DNA of 64,000 nucleotides. It comes from Couchioplanes caeruleus. GTDB lineage: Bacteria > Actinomycetota > Actinomycetes > Mycobacteriales > Micromonosporaceae. Position numbers and translations under genes: made by a program. Positions 45,101 to 52,577 of this stretch are shown in pieces. The DNA lies in assembly GCF_023499255.1 (NCBI RefSeq), contig NZ_CP092183.1, positions 4,398,501 through 4,462,500 on the forward strand, in the 5' to 3' direction. The notes below the pieces were generated by a model that was given only the letters and a program-made list of their open reading frames with translations, did not search any database and was not told the origin of the DNA. Each line of letters starts with the position of its first letter. Positions within the stretch are counted from its first letter, which is position 1.

Positions 45101-45383
45101 CATCGAGGACCGGGTCGTGCACCAGATCTGGATGCCGTACCACTGGGGCGGCGAGGGCCTGGTGACCGGCGACTCGGCGAACGACCTGATCGGCATCACG
45201 CTCGACCCGAACGTGCTGATCCAGGAGAGCAAGGTGGGCACCTGCGACATCCAGCCGGGCCGCCGCCCCACGGGGACCGGGCTGCTGGCGTACGTGCAGG
45301 GTTACCGGGACCGGGCCGGCCTGACGCCGGGCCACCGCACGCCGATCCTCACCACCGAGGTCGAAGAGCCGGAGGACAGCTGA
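42111..45383 (+). CDS. fdhA: Selenocysteine-containing formate dehydrogenase alpha subunit (in-frame UGA at 42678)
   Basis: One coding region of about 1,090 residues read through TGA 42678-42680 as residue 190, selenocysteine. The N-terminal 4Fe-4S site is CPYCAVGCGQRIFVKDGKVV ... KGRLCPKG (about 52-90). Upstream of the UGA is NYLIKKLFTAVGAIQIENQARI; downstream, in the same frame, HSATVPGLGTSFGRGGATGF. This is exactly the context of Sec in FdnG/FdoG. Mo/W-bis-MGD binding regions continue (NADCIIIQGSNMAEAHPVGFQ, HIDPRFTRTSALA, LGNMGRPGGGVMALRGHASIQG), ending in a molydopterin dinucleotide-binding domain (RLTEHHTAGGMSRQLAYLSELQ). There is no Tat signal, so the enzyme faces the cytoplasm. Formate oxidation would be its job; ordinary annotation will split it. 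Confidence 0.93.
42678..42727 (+). promoter_or_regulatory. Sec codon and bacterial SECIS element
   Basis: TGA at 42678-42680 is followed after 12 nt by a hairpin: GTCCCC (42693-42698), loop GGTCT (42699-42703), GGGGAC (42704-42709). The GGUCU loop and an 11-12 nt spacing match the E. coli fdhF SECIS, where SelB binds the apical loop. A second, outer complement CCGCCAC (42685-42691) with GTGGCGG (42721-42727) could form a longer stem. Confidence 0.88.
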
Positions 45384-45384
45384 C

Positions 45385-46452
45385 GTGGCCGGACCGAACA
45401 GCCTCTACGGGCCGCTGGACCCCGCGTCCGACGCCGGGTACGTCGACGCGCCGCCGCGGATGGGCTTCTTCACCGACACCAGCGTCTGCATCGGGTGCAA
45501 GGCGTGCGAGGTGGCGTGCAAGGAGTGGAACCTCGTCCCGGACGACGGCTTCAACCTGCTCGGGACCTCGTACGACAACACCGGCGGGCTGACCGCGAAC
45601 TCGTGGCGCCACGTCGCGTTCATCGAGCAGCCGGCCGCGGGCAGCGGGCACGGCACGGACACGCCGGGCGCGTTCGAGGGTTTGCCGACCGGTCCGTCGG
45701 CGAGCGCCCACACGGCCGTCGTCGCGGCCGGGACCGGCCAGGACACGGGTACGGACCCCGGCGTGCCCCCGGCCCCCGACGCGCTCGCCGCCGCGGCCAC
45801 CATCACCGCGCCCGGAGCCGGCCCGCAGTTCCTCGGGATGCCGATGGCCGACCTGCCCGGGCGCACCATGGACGCGCCGCGCAGCGACTTCCGCTGGCTG
45901 ATGATGTCCAACGTGTGCAAGCACTGCACCCACGCGGGCTGCCTGGACGTGTGCCCGACCGGCGCGCTGTTCCGCACCGAGTTCGGCACGGTCGTCGTGC
46001 AGGAGGACATCTGCAACGGCTGCGGCTACTGCATCCCGGCCTGCCCGTACGGTGTCATCGACCAGCGCAAGGACGACGGCCGCGCCTGGAAGTGCACGAT
46101 GTGCTACGACCGGATCGGCGACGGCCTGACCCCGGCCTGCGCGAAGGCCTGCCCCACCGAGTCCATCCAGTACGGCGAGCTCGACGAGCTGCGTTCCCGC
46201 GCCGCGCACCGCCTCGAGAAGCTGCACGAGCAGGGCGTCGCGGAGGCCCGCCTCTACGGCCACGACCCGGACGACGGCGTCGGCGGCGACGGCGCGTTCT
46301 TCCTGCTCCTCGACGAACCCGAGGTGTACGGCCTGCCCCCGGACCCGGTGGTGACCACGCGCGACCTGCCGGCGATGTGGAAACGGGCCGGCGTCGCGGC
46401 GCTGGCCATGGCGGCGACCGTCGTCGTGTCGTTCGCGGGACGGCGGCGATGA
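45385..46452 (+). CDS. fdhB: Formate dehydrogenase iron-sulfur beta subunit
   Basis: 355 residues from GTG 45385, one base after the alpha subunit stop. Four cysteine clusters: CIGCKACEVACKEWN (about 34-48), CKHCTHAGCLDVCPTGALFR, CNGCGYCIPACPYGVID, and CTMCYDRI ... CAKACPTESI. Together they hold four 4Fe-4S clusters passing electrons from the alpha subunit. A low-complexity Thr/Ala/Pro/Gly insertion (about residues 88-155) separates cluster 1 from the rest and is unlike the compact E. coli FdnH. A C-terminal hydrophobic segment (WKRAGVAALAMAATVVVSFAG) may anchor it to the membrane. Confidence 0.93.
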   Translation: MAGPNSLYGPLDPASDAGYVDAPPRMGFFTDTSVCIGCKACEVACKEWNLVPDDGFNLLGTSYDNTGGLTANSWRHVAFIEQPAAGSGHGTDTPGAFEGLPTGPSASAHTAVVAAGTGQDTGTDPGVPPAPDALAAAATITAPGAGPQFLGMPMADLPGRTMDAPRSDFRWLMMSNVCKHCTHAGCLDVCPTGALFRTEFGTVVVQEDICNGCGYCIPACPYGVIDQRKDDGRAWKCTMCYDRIGDGLTPACAKACPTESIQYGELDELRSRAAHRLEKLHEQGVAEARLYGHDPDDGVGGDGAFFLLLDEPEVYGLPPDPVVTTRDLPAMWKRAGVAALAMAATVVVSFAGRRR

Positions 46453-47588
46453 GGCCCCGGGAGGAGCGGGAACACGCCCGCGATGAGCGCCTCAGCCCGC
46501 CCCCGGCCGGTCACGAGGGCAGCGGCCTGAGCCGCGACGCCAGGGGCGGGTCCCGTTCGGCCCGCCGTGGCGGCGGTCGCGGCCGCGGCGACCGCTCGAT
46601 GGTGCCCCCGGCGGAGTTCCGCTCGTACTACGGGCGCCCCATCGTCAAGCCGCCGGTCTGGCACTACGACATCGCGGCGTACCTGTTCACCGGCGGCCTC
46701 GCGGCGGGCTCCTCGATGCTCGCGGCGGGCGGCGCCGCCACCGGCCGCCCCGCGCTGCGCCGCGCCGGGCGGATCACCGCGCTGGGCGCGCTGACCGCCA
46801 GCACGTACTTCCTGATCAACGACCTGGGCCGCCCCGAGCGCTTCGTGAACATGCTGCGGGTCGCGAAGCCCACGTCCCCGATGTCCATGGGTACGTGGAT
46901 CCTCAGCGCGTTCGGGGCCGCGGCGGGCGCCGCCGCGGTCGCCGAGGCCGCCCCGATTTTGCCGGAACGCGGCGTGCTCGGGCTGGCCCGCCGACTGCTC
47001 CCACCGGTCGGCACGGCCGGCCAGTACGCCGCCGCCGCCGTCGCGCCGGCGCTGGCCACGTACACGGCGGTCCTGCTCGCGGACACGGCCACGCCCAGCT
47101 GGCACGCCGCGTACCCGGAACTGCCCTACGTCTTCGCCGGCAGCGCCCTGGCCAGCGGCGCGGGCGTCGGCCTGCTGGCCGCGCCGTGTGACCAGGCGGG
47201 ACCGGCCCGCCGCATGGCGGTGTGCGGCGCGGCCCTCGAGCTGTACGGTGCCCACCGCGTCGAGACCACCAAGGGGATCCTCAGCGAGCCGTACCGCGAC
47301 GGCCGGCCCGGCAGGCTGCTGCGCGCCGGACGGTTCCTGACCGCGGCCGGGGTGGCCGGGGCGGTGCTCGGACGGCGCAGCCGCGTCGTGTCGGCGCTGT
47401 CCGGGCTGTCGCTGCTGACCGCGTCGCTGGCCACCCGCTTCGGCATCTTCGAGGGCGGCGTGGCCTCGGCGAAGGACCCGAAGTACACGGTCATCCCGCA
47501 ACGGGAGCGACTGGCGGCGCGCGCCGCGGCCGACGCCAAGACCTCGGACGTCCCGCAGGGGAGCGGCTCGGGCGGGATCGGCGTCTGA
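46449..47588 (+). CDS. NrfD/PsrC-type membrane subunit of formate dehydrogenase
   Basis: 379 residues with an ATGA overlap with fdhB. The first 50 residues are Arg/Ser/Gly-rich and probably cytoplasmic; the true start could be the ATG of MVPPAEFRSYYGRPIV. The NrfD core then begins PPVWHYDIAAYLFTGGLAAGSSMLA. Spans include ITALGALTASTYFLINDLGRPERF, SPMSMGTWILSAFGAAAGAAAV, YTAVLLADTATPSWH, and a C-terminal ETTKGILSEPYRDGRP. NrfD proteins bind menaquinone, so the three-subunit complex would pass formate electrons to the quinone pool. No cytochrome b subunit is present. Confidence 0.9.
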   Translation: MRPREEREHARDERLSPPPAGHEGSGLSRDARGGSRSARRGGGRGRGDRSMVPPAEFRSYYGRPIVKPPVWHYDIAAYLFTGGLAAGSSMLAAGGAATGRPALRRAGRITALGALTASTYFLINDLGRPERFVNMLRVAKPTSPMSMGTWILSAFGAAAGAAAVAEAAPILPERGVLGLARRLLPPVGTAGQYAAAAVAPALATYTAVLLADTATPSWHAAYPELPYVFAGSALASGAGVGLLAAPCDQAGPARRMAVCGAALELYGAHRVETTKGILSEPYRDGRPGRLLRAGRFLTAAGVAGAVLGRRSRVVSALSGLSLLTASLATRFGIFEGGVASAKDPKYTVIPQRERLAARAAADAKTSDVPQGSGSGGIGV

Positions 47589-47590
47589 CC

Positions 47591-48781
47591 TCACCCCGGC
47601 CGAACGGCGGCGATCGCCGGGTACGTGCTGAGCGTGATCGCCTCCGCCTTGCCGAACTGACGGGCCAGCACCTGCCGCATGGGCCAGCGGGACATCGACC
47701 GCATCGACAGCGCTCGCAGCCGGATCGCGGCCCGCGACCTCGGCGCGAACGCGGCCATGCCGCCCGGTGGCAGCCGGGTGCCCTCGGCCACGTACGCGGC
47801 CATCTGCGCCTGGTAGGCGGCGAACGCCGTCTCCGGATCCGCCGCAGAGGCCAGCTCGCCCGCCAGAACGTACGCGCCGACCAGGCTCATGCTGGTGCCC
47901 AGCCCGGCCAGCGGCGAACCGCAGTAGCCGGCGTCGCCGAGCAGCACCACCCGGCCCCTGGCCCACCGCTCGACGTGCACCCGCTCGATCGAGTCGAAGT
48001 GGAAGTCGTCGGCGGCCGGCATGGCGGCCAGCAGGGCGGGCACCCGCCACCCGGCGCCGGTCAGCCGCTCGGTGACGAGGCGCTGCACGTCCGCTCGGGC
48101 GAGCCGCCCGTACCGGGTGCGGGAGCGGAAGTTCAGCATCGCCTTCGCCGTGCCGGTGCGCTCCGGTCGGATCCCGGCGACCCGGCCGCCGGGCGCGTTG
48201 TACATCTCGAACCAACCGCCCAGATCCCCCGGGTCCGGCACCGTGAACAGCGCCCCGTAACCGCCCACCGGACGGACGAATCTCTCCTCGGGGCCGAACG
48301 CCAGCGCGCGTACGCCGGAGTGCACGCCGTCGGCGCCGACGACCACGTCGAAGTGCTCGGTACCACCGCCGGCGAAGGTGACCCGGCCGTCCGGGTGCAG
48401 CGCCGAGATGCGGTCGCCGAAACGGTAGCCGGCCGTGTCCGCTGTGGCCTCCAGCAGGATGCGGCTCAGGTCGCCGCGGGCGATCTCGATCTCGGCGACG
48501 ATGCCCTCACCGCCGAAGGCGTCGGCCGGCATCGCGGCGAGCCGGTGCCCGCGGGCGTCCACCAGGGCGACGCCGCGTTCGTCGCCGCGGTGCGCCCGGA
48601 CGGCGGGCATGAGGCCCATCCGCTCGACGACCGTGCGGGCGGCGCCCCGGACGTCCACCGCCTGGCCGCCGGGCCGGGGCCGCGGCGCCTGCTCCACCAC
48701 GGTCACCTCGGCGCCGGCGCGGTGCAGCCAGAACGCCAGCGCGGGCCCCGCGATCCCGGCCCCGGATATCAGTACACGCAT
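47591..48781 (-). CDS. FAD-dependent monooxygenase (PHBH fold)
   Basis: 396 residues: VLISGAGIAGPALAFWLHRAGAEVTVVEQ (GxGxxG dinucleotide site), GGQAVDVRGAA, the DG motif VVVGADGVHSGVRAL and the second FAD motif VVLLGDAGYCGSPLAGLGTSMSLVGAYVLAGEL. These define the p-hydroxybenzoate hydroxylase-type flavoprotein monooxygenases, common in tetracycline or aromatic modification. The substrate is unknown. It is divergent from, and presumably controlled by, the GntR-TetR regulator at 48909. Confidence 0.9.
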   Translation of the reverse strand: MRVLISGAGIAGPALAFWLHRAGAEVTVVEQAPRPRPGGQAVDVRGAARTVVERMGLMPAVRAHRGDERGVALVDARGHRLAAMPADAFGGEGIVAEIEIARGDLSRILLEATADTAGYRFGDRISALHPDGRVTFAGGGTEHFDVVVGADGVHSGVRALAFGPEERFVRPVGGYGALFTVPDPGDLGGWFEMYNAPGGRVAGIRPERTGTAKAMLNFRSRTRYGRLARADVQRLVTERLTGAGWRVPALLAAMPAADDFHFDSIERVHVERWARGRVVLLGDAGYCGSPLAGLGTSMSLVGAYVLAGELASAADPETAFAAYQAQMAAYVAEGTRLPPGGMAAFAPRSRAAIRLRALSMRSMSRWPMRQVLARQFGKAEAITLSTYPAIAAVRPG

Positions 48782-48796
48782 GTCGGACGCTCCCTG

Positions 48797-48898
48797 CGTA
48801 CTATGTACGGACGTGTACTAGGCAGCGTAGGAATGGCTAGCGCCGGAGGCAATCTGCACTAGTACGGCACAGGCGGGGCAGGCTGGGTGTACTAGTAC
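48797..48898. promoter_or_regulatory. Cluster of GTACTAGTAC-type operators
   Basis: Three related sites sit between the divergent monooxygenase and regulator genes: GTACTAGTAC at 48889-48898 (perfect palindrome, 10 bp before the regulator ATG), GCACTAGTAC at 48856-48865, and a compound ACTATGTAC / GTACTA stretch at about 48799-48821 adjoining the monooxygenase start. They are the obvious binding sites of the GntR-TetR fusion protein; sites abutting the start codon suggest autorepression. Confidence 0.65.
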
Positions 48899-48908
48899 GG
48901 GAGGTGGG

Positions 48909-49793
48909 ATGGGGGAGGCGCCGTACCGGCGGATCGTGGCCGAGGTCCGCCGGCGGATCGAGGCCGGCGAGCTACGGCCCGGCGACCGGGTGCCGTCCGC
49001 GCGGGCGATCACCCGCGAGTGGGGCGTCGCGATAGCCACCGCGACCAAGGCGCACGCCGCGCTGCGCGAGGAAGGGCTCACCGTCTCCCGGCCGGGCGTG
49101 GGCACCGTGGTGGCCGGGCCGGCGCCTCGGCAGGACGGGGTCCTGAGCCGCGACCGGCTGGTCTCGGCCGCCATCGCGATCGCCGACCGGCACGGTGTGG
49201 CCGAGCTGACGATGCGCCGGCTCGCAGCCGACCTCGGCGTGGCGACCATGTCGCTCTACCGGCACGTACCGAGCCGCGACGACCTGATCCTGGCGATGAT
49301 CGACGCGGCGATCGGCACGATCCGGCTGCCACCCCGGCACCCCGGCGGCTGGCGGGCCGCCGTGGAACTGGCCGCGCGGCAGGAATGGGCGGTGTTCCAG
49401 CGGCACCCGTGGCTGGCGCCGTCGCTGTCGCTCACCCGGCCGCAGATGGCGCCGAACGGCGTACGGCTCAGCGAGTGGGTCCTCGCGGCGTTCGACGGCA
49501 CCGGGCTCGGTCTCGGCGAGCGGATGTACGTCCAGCTCACCCTCTTCACCTTCGTCCGTGGCGTGGCGAGCGCGCTCGAGCCGGAAGCCGAGGCGGTCCG
49601 CGAGACCGGCCTCACCGACGAGCAGTGGCTGAGCGCGCAGGAGCAGAAGTTCGCGACGCTGCTGGACGCGCACTCGATGAGCCACTTCCGGCGCCTGACC
49701 GCCGACGGCTTCGACTTCAGCCTGGAACGGCTCTTCGAGTTCGGCCTGGCCCGCCTCCTCGACGGCCTGGCGCCCTTCGTCGAGGGCCGCTAG
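48909..49793 (+). CDS. GntR-TetR fusion transcriptional regulator
   Basis: 294 residues with two different DNA-binding domains. Residues about 4-72 form a GntR winged helix (YRRIVAEVRRRIEAGELRPGDRVPSARAITREWGVAIATATKAHAALREEGL with VGTVV). Then a TetR helix-turn-helix (about 80-130; SRDRLVSAAIAIADRHGVAELTMRRLAADLGVATMSLYRHVPSRDDLI) precedes an all-helical TetR_C ligand domain. The combination is found in actinobacteria but is uncommon. GGGAGG precedes the ATG. It probably represses itself and the FAD monooxygenase until a small ligand binds. Confidence 0.88.
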   Translation: MGEAPYRRIVAEVRRRIEAGELRPGDRVPSARAITREWGVAIATATKAHAALREEGLTVSRPGVGTVVAGPAPRQDGVLSRDRLVSAAIAIADRHGVAELTMRRLAADLGVATMSLYRHVPSRDDLILAMIDAAIGTIRLPPRHPGGWRAAVELAARQEWAVFQRHPWLAPSLSLTRPQMAPNGVRLSEWVLAAFDGTGLGLGERMYVQLTLFTFVRGVASALEPEAEAVRETGLTDEQWLSAQEQKFATLLDAHSMSHFRRLTADGFDFSLERLFEFGLARLLDGLAPFVEGR

Positions 49794-49812
49794 CCGCGCC
49801 CCCCGGGGCCGT

Positions 49813-51318
49813 TCACACCTGTCGCTGTTGCCATTGCTGGTTGGTGCCGCCGGAGCAGGCGTACTGGATGAGGCGGGTGGAGTCGGCGGTGGACGCGTCC
49901 GTCACGTCGAGGCACTTTCCGCTGTGCCGGGCGACGAGCCGGGCGTAGCCGCCGCCGACGTCCTGGATCTGCCACTGCTGGTTGGCGCCGGTGCCGCAGG
50001 TGTACTGGATGACTTTGGCCCGGTCCGTCGTGGCGCCGTTGGCCACGTCGAGGCACATCCCGCTGTGCCGCGCCACCAGGCGGACGTATCCGTCGCCGGT
50101 GTTCCTGGCCTCCCACTGCTGGTTGGCTCCGGATCCGCAGGCGTACTGGACGACCTCCGCCCCGGCCGCGGAGGAGCCGTTGACCACGTCGGCGCACTTG
50201 CCGGAATGCCGGGCGACGAGATTGACGTACGGCGCGGTGACGCCGGTCGCCACGCCGGTCGCGGTGTCGACGGTGACGCGGGGGTACCAGTCCATGGCCA
50301 TGCTCGTCCTGCTCGGGAAGCGCAGCGGCAGCCAGACGTAGCGGGAGTCCGCGTAGGTCGCGCCGTAGCCGGGGCCCCACCAGTCGCCGAGATACAGGTA
50401 CGTCGTCGTCTGCGAGCCCTGCACGGGCAGCACGTACGTGGTCTGGCTGCCGTAGGCGGTGGCGTTCCCGACGTCGGCCCAGCCGCTCCACGGCCCGCTC
50501 AGGCTGGTGGCGGTGGCGTACTTCTGCTGGTTCGGTGCCCACCCCGTGGCGCCGGAGGTGAGCATGAAGTACACCCCGTCGCGCTTGAACAGGGCCGGAG
50601 CCTCACGGTGGTCGCCCGTCCACGCTCGCACGAGCGTGGACACGTTGGTGTAGTCCGCGGTCAGCCGGTACACGTGCAGGTCGTAGTTGTCCCGGGCGGC
50701 GGAGACCAGGTAGCCGGCCCCGTCGTCGTCGACGAACGCGGTGATGTCACGGGACATGTGCTGGTCGAAGGGCCGGAAGCTGCCCCGGTACGCGTAGTCG
50801 CCGTCGATCGTGGACGAGGTCGCCACGGCAGCCCGGGCTTCGCTGTAGTCGCGCCCGTTCTCCTTGTGCATCCACATGACGTACTGCCCGGTGGAGCGGT
50901 TGTAGATGACCTTCGGCCGTTCGATGTTCGCGACCTGGAGCTCTGGCGCGGAGGCCTGGGTGAGGACGTTCCGGCGGAATTCCCACGTCTTCAGGTCCGT
51001 GGAGCGGTAGAGCGCGACCGCACGGAACGTCAGGTCGGCGTTGCGGCTCTCGCCGAACCAGTAGTAGTAGCCGCCCGAGACGAGGAGGCCGCCGCCATGG
51101 GCGTGCACGATGGCGCCGGCGGTGTCGCGTGGCTGCACGCTGTTGTCGATGGTGACCGGGGCCGCCCGGGCCGGCTGCGCCGTGACCAGGACGGCCGCGG
51201 CGGCCAGCGCCATCGCGGCGATCGACGCCGGCAGCGGCATCCGGCGGCGGGGGGACGAACGCCGCCCGGCGCCCCGCGGCACGTCGTCGTGGACGGGGTG
51301 CGTGGCTGTGGCTGGCAT
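49813..51318 (-). CDS. Secreted GH43-type glycosidase with ricin (CBM13) module
   Basis: 501 residues from ATG 51318 (AGAGG upstream; a GTG two codons earlier is possible). A signal region with RRSSPRRRMPLP and a hydrophobic stretch ASIAAMALAAAAVLVTAQPARA precedes the catalytic domain (about 55-350). It begins DTAGAIVHAHGGGLLVSGGYYYWFGE and includes VALYRSTDLKTWEF, ANIERPKVIYNRSTGQYVMWMH and SRDITAFVDDDGAGYLV. This fits five-bladed GH43, closest to the exo-beta-1,3-galactanase-like subfamily 24. Residues about 370-501 are a ricin trefoil with three RLVARHSGxCxDV repeats and QQW. It probably attacks plant galactans. Confidence 0.83.
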   Translation of the reverse strand: MPATATHPVHDDVPRGAGRRSSPRRRMPLPASIAAMALAAAAVLVTAQPARAAPVTIDNSVQPRDTAGAIVHAHGGGLLVSGGYYYWFGESRNADLTFRAVALYRSTDLKTWEFRRNVLTQASAPELQVANIERPKVIYNRSTGQYVMWMHKENGRDYSEARAAVATSSTIDGDYAYRGSFRPFDQHMSRDITAFVDDDGAGYLVSAARDNYDLHVYRLTADYTNVSTLVRAWTGDHREAPALFKRDGVYFMLTSGATGWAPNQQKYATATSLSGPWSGWADVGNATAYGSQTTYVLPVQGSQTTTYLYLGDWWGPGYGATYADSRYVWLPLRFPSRTSMAMDWYPRVTVDTATGVATGVTAPYVNLVARHSGKCADVVNGSSAAGAEVVQYACGSGANQQWEARNTGDGYVRLVARHSGMCLDVANGATTDRAKVIQYTCGTGANQQWQIQDVGGGYARLVARHSGKCLDVTDASTADSTRLIQYACSGGTNQQWQQRQV

Positions 51319-51439
51319 GGTCACCTCTGCGGATGCGAAGCCGATCGCGCTGCCGGGCCGCCGGGATCACCCGTGGGCCCGCCGACCCAGCATCGCGCAC
51401 GCATTGATGAACGGCAATATGCTCGCCCGGGGTGGCTCG

Positions 51440-51715
51440 TCACGAGGGCCGGATGCGGGCCCGTGGCTTGGCGGGCGGCAGCGCCGGGACCGGGAAGGCC
51501 CGGCGGGCGGTTGCTCCTATGCGGCGGTAGACGCCGGCCCGTGGCAGGATGCGGTCGCCGACGAGGTGGGCGAGGTACCGGCCGTCCAGCGTGAACACCT
51601 CGTCGCCGTCGCGGTGGCCGATGTGCTCGCCGCGACGGGAGAAGAGGTCGTCGCCGACGAGGAAGCACGCCGGCGCGCCGTCGGCGTCCCAGTACCAGCG
51701 CGGGTCATCCGGCAT
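51440..51715 (-). CDS. Small tryptophan-rich, beta-flower-like protein
   Basis: 91 residues: MPDDPRWYWDADGAPACFLV, GDDLFSRRGEHIGHRDGDEVFTLDGRYLAHLVGDRILPRAGVYRR. Repeated units of the form (G/D)-x-x-(L/V)-F-x-x-x-G-x-x-(I/L)-G resemble the four-fold beta-flower proteins seen in many bacteria. No function is known. The start overlaps the stop of the ATP-grasp gene by 11 bp, so it is the third gene of the selD operon. Confidence 0.7.
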   Translation of the reverse strand: MPDDPRWYWDADGAPACFLVGDDLFSRRGEHIGHRDGDEVFTLDGRYLAHLVGDRILPRAGVYRRIGATARRAFPVPALPPAKPRARIRPS

Positions 51716-52577
51716 GGGGCACCAGCCCGGGCCGGCCGGCGTCGGGCATCAGCGCCGCGAGGAAGGCTTCGGGCGGGGTGCTCGCGGGGCGGTCGCTGAC
51801 CTGGCCGTCGCCGAGCTCGATGACCCGCCACCGGCCGTCGTCGCGCAGCGCCAGGTCGACGGTGACGAACGGCAGGCCGAGGGCGCCGATCCCGGACAGG
51901 TCCACGTCGGCGGGCGGCAGGCCGGCGGGGGAGTCGGGGTGGGCGGTGACCAGCCGGCACTCGCCGCCGACCCACCAGGTCCGCACCTCCGCCGCGGTGA
52001 ACGACTCGAACCGGCGGAGCACGAAACCGCCCGTGAAGTCGTCGCCGCGCAGCTCCCGGAACCGGCTCGCGACCCGCCAGGCCGCGTCACCGTCGGCGAC
52101 GTCCGGGATGTACGCGGCCTCGTGCCAGTAGTGCTTCATCGACTTCGTGTAGTCGCGCAGCACGGCCGGCCCCTCACCCAGCTCCGCGCGCGCCTTGTCG
52201 AACCCGTCCCGGTCGTCGCCGGCCGTCCACACCGTCTCGGGGGTGACCTGCGCCAGGGAGTCGTACCAGCCCGGCAGTTCGTGCGCCTGCCGGTACTGGC
52301 CGGCGGTGGTCGCGAGGACGACACCACGGCCGGCCAAGGATCGTTCCAGGGCGGCGTAGTGTTCCGCGCGCAGCATCCAGCCCCGGTATGTGGCGGGGCC
52401 GCTGACCCGTACCGTCGAAACGGCCGTGTCCGCACCACCGTCACGCGCGGCAGCGTCGTGGTCGATCAGCGCGACCGCGATGCCCGCCTCGCGGGCCGCG
52501 GCCGCCTCCGCGGCGAAATGCTCGTCCGGCCGTCGCGGCCGCAGCGGATCCGACGGTACGAGCAGCAGCGGCGTCAC
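51705..52577 (-). CDS. ATP-grasp domain protein coupled to selD
   Basis: 290 residues. An N-terminal Rossmann-like part (MTPLLLVPSDPLRPRRPDEHFAAEAAAAREAGIAVALIDHD) precedes a central and C-terminal ATP-grasp-like region. That region contains VLRDYTKSMKHYWHEAAYIPD (lysine-bearing region), FVLRRFESFTAAEVRTWWVGGECRL and VTVDLALRDDGRWRVIELGDGQVSD; the final acidic-rich E-x-G-D-G loop is the Mg-ATP site. ATP-grasp enzymes ligate carboxylates to amines or thiols; the substrate here is unknown. ATGA overlap with selD shows translational coupling, which hints at a selenium- or thiol-linked role, unproven. Confidence 0.75.
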   Translation of the reverse strand: MTPLLLVPSDPLRPRRPDEHFAAEAAAAREAGIAVALIDHDAAARDGGADTAVSTVRVSGPATYRGWMLRAEHYAALERSLAGRGVVLATTAGQYRQAHELPGWYDSLAQVTPETVWTAGDDRDGFDKARAELGEGPAVLRDYTKSMKHYWHEAAYIPDVADGDAAWRVASRFRELRGDDFTGGFVLRRFESFTAAEVRTWWVGGECRLVTAHPDSPAGLPPADVDLSGIGALGLPFVTVDLALRDDGRWRVIELGDGQVSDRPASTPPEAFLAALMPDAGRPGLVPHAG

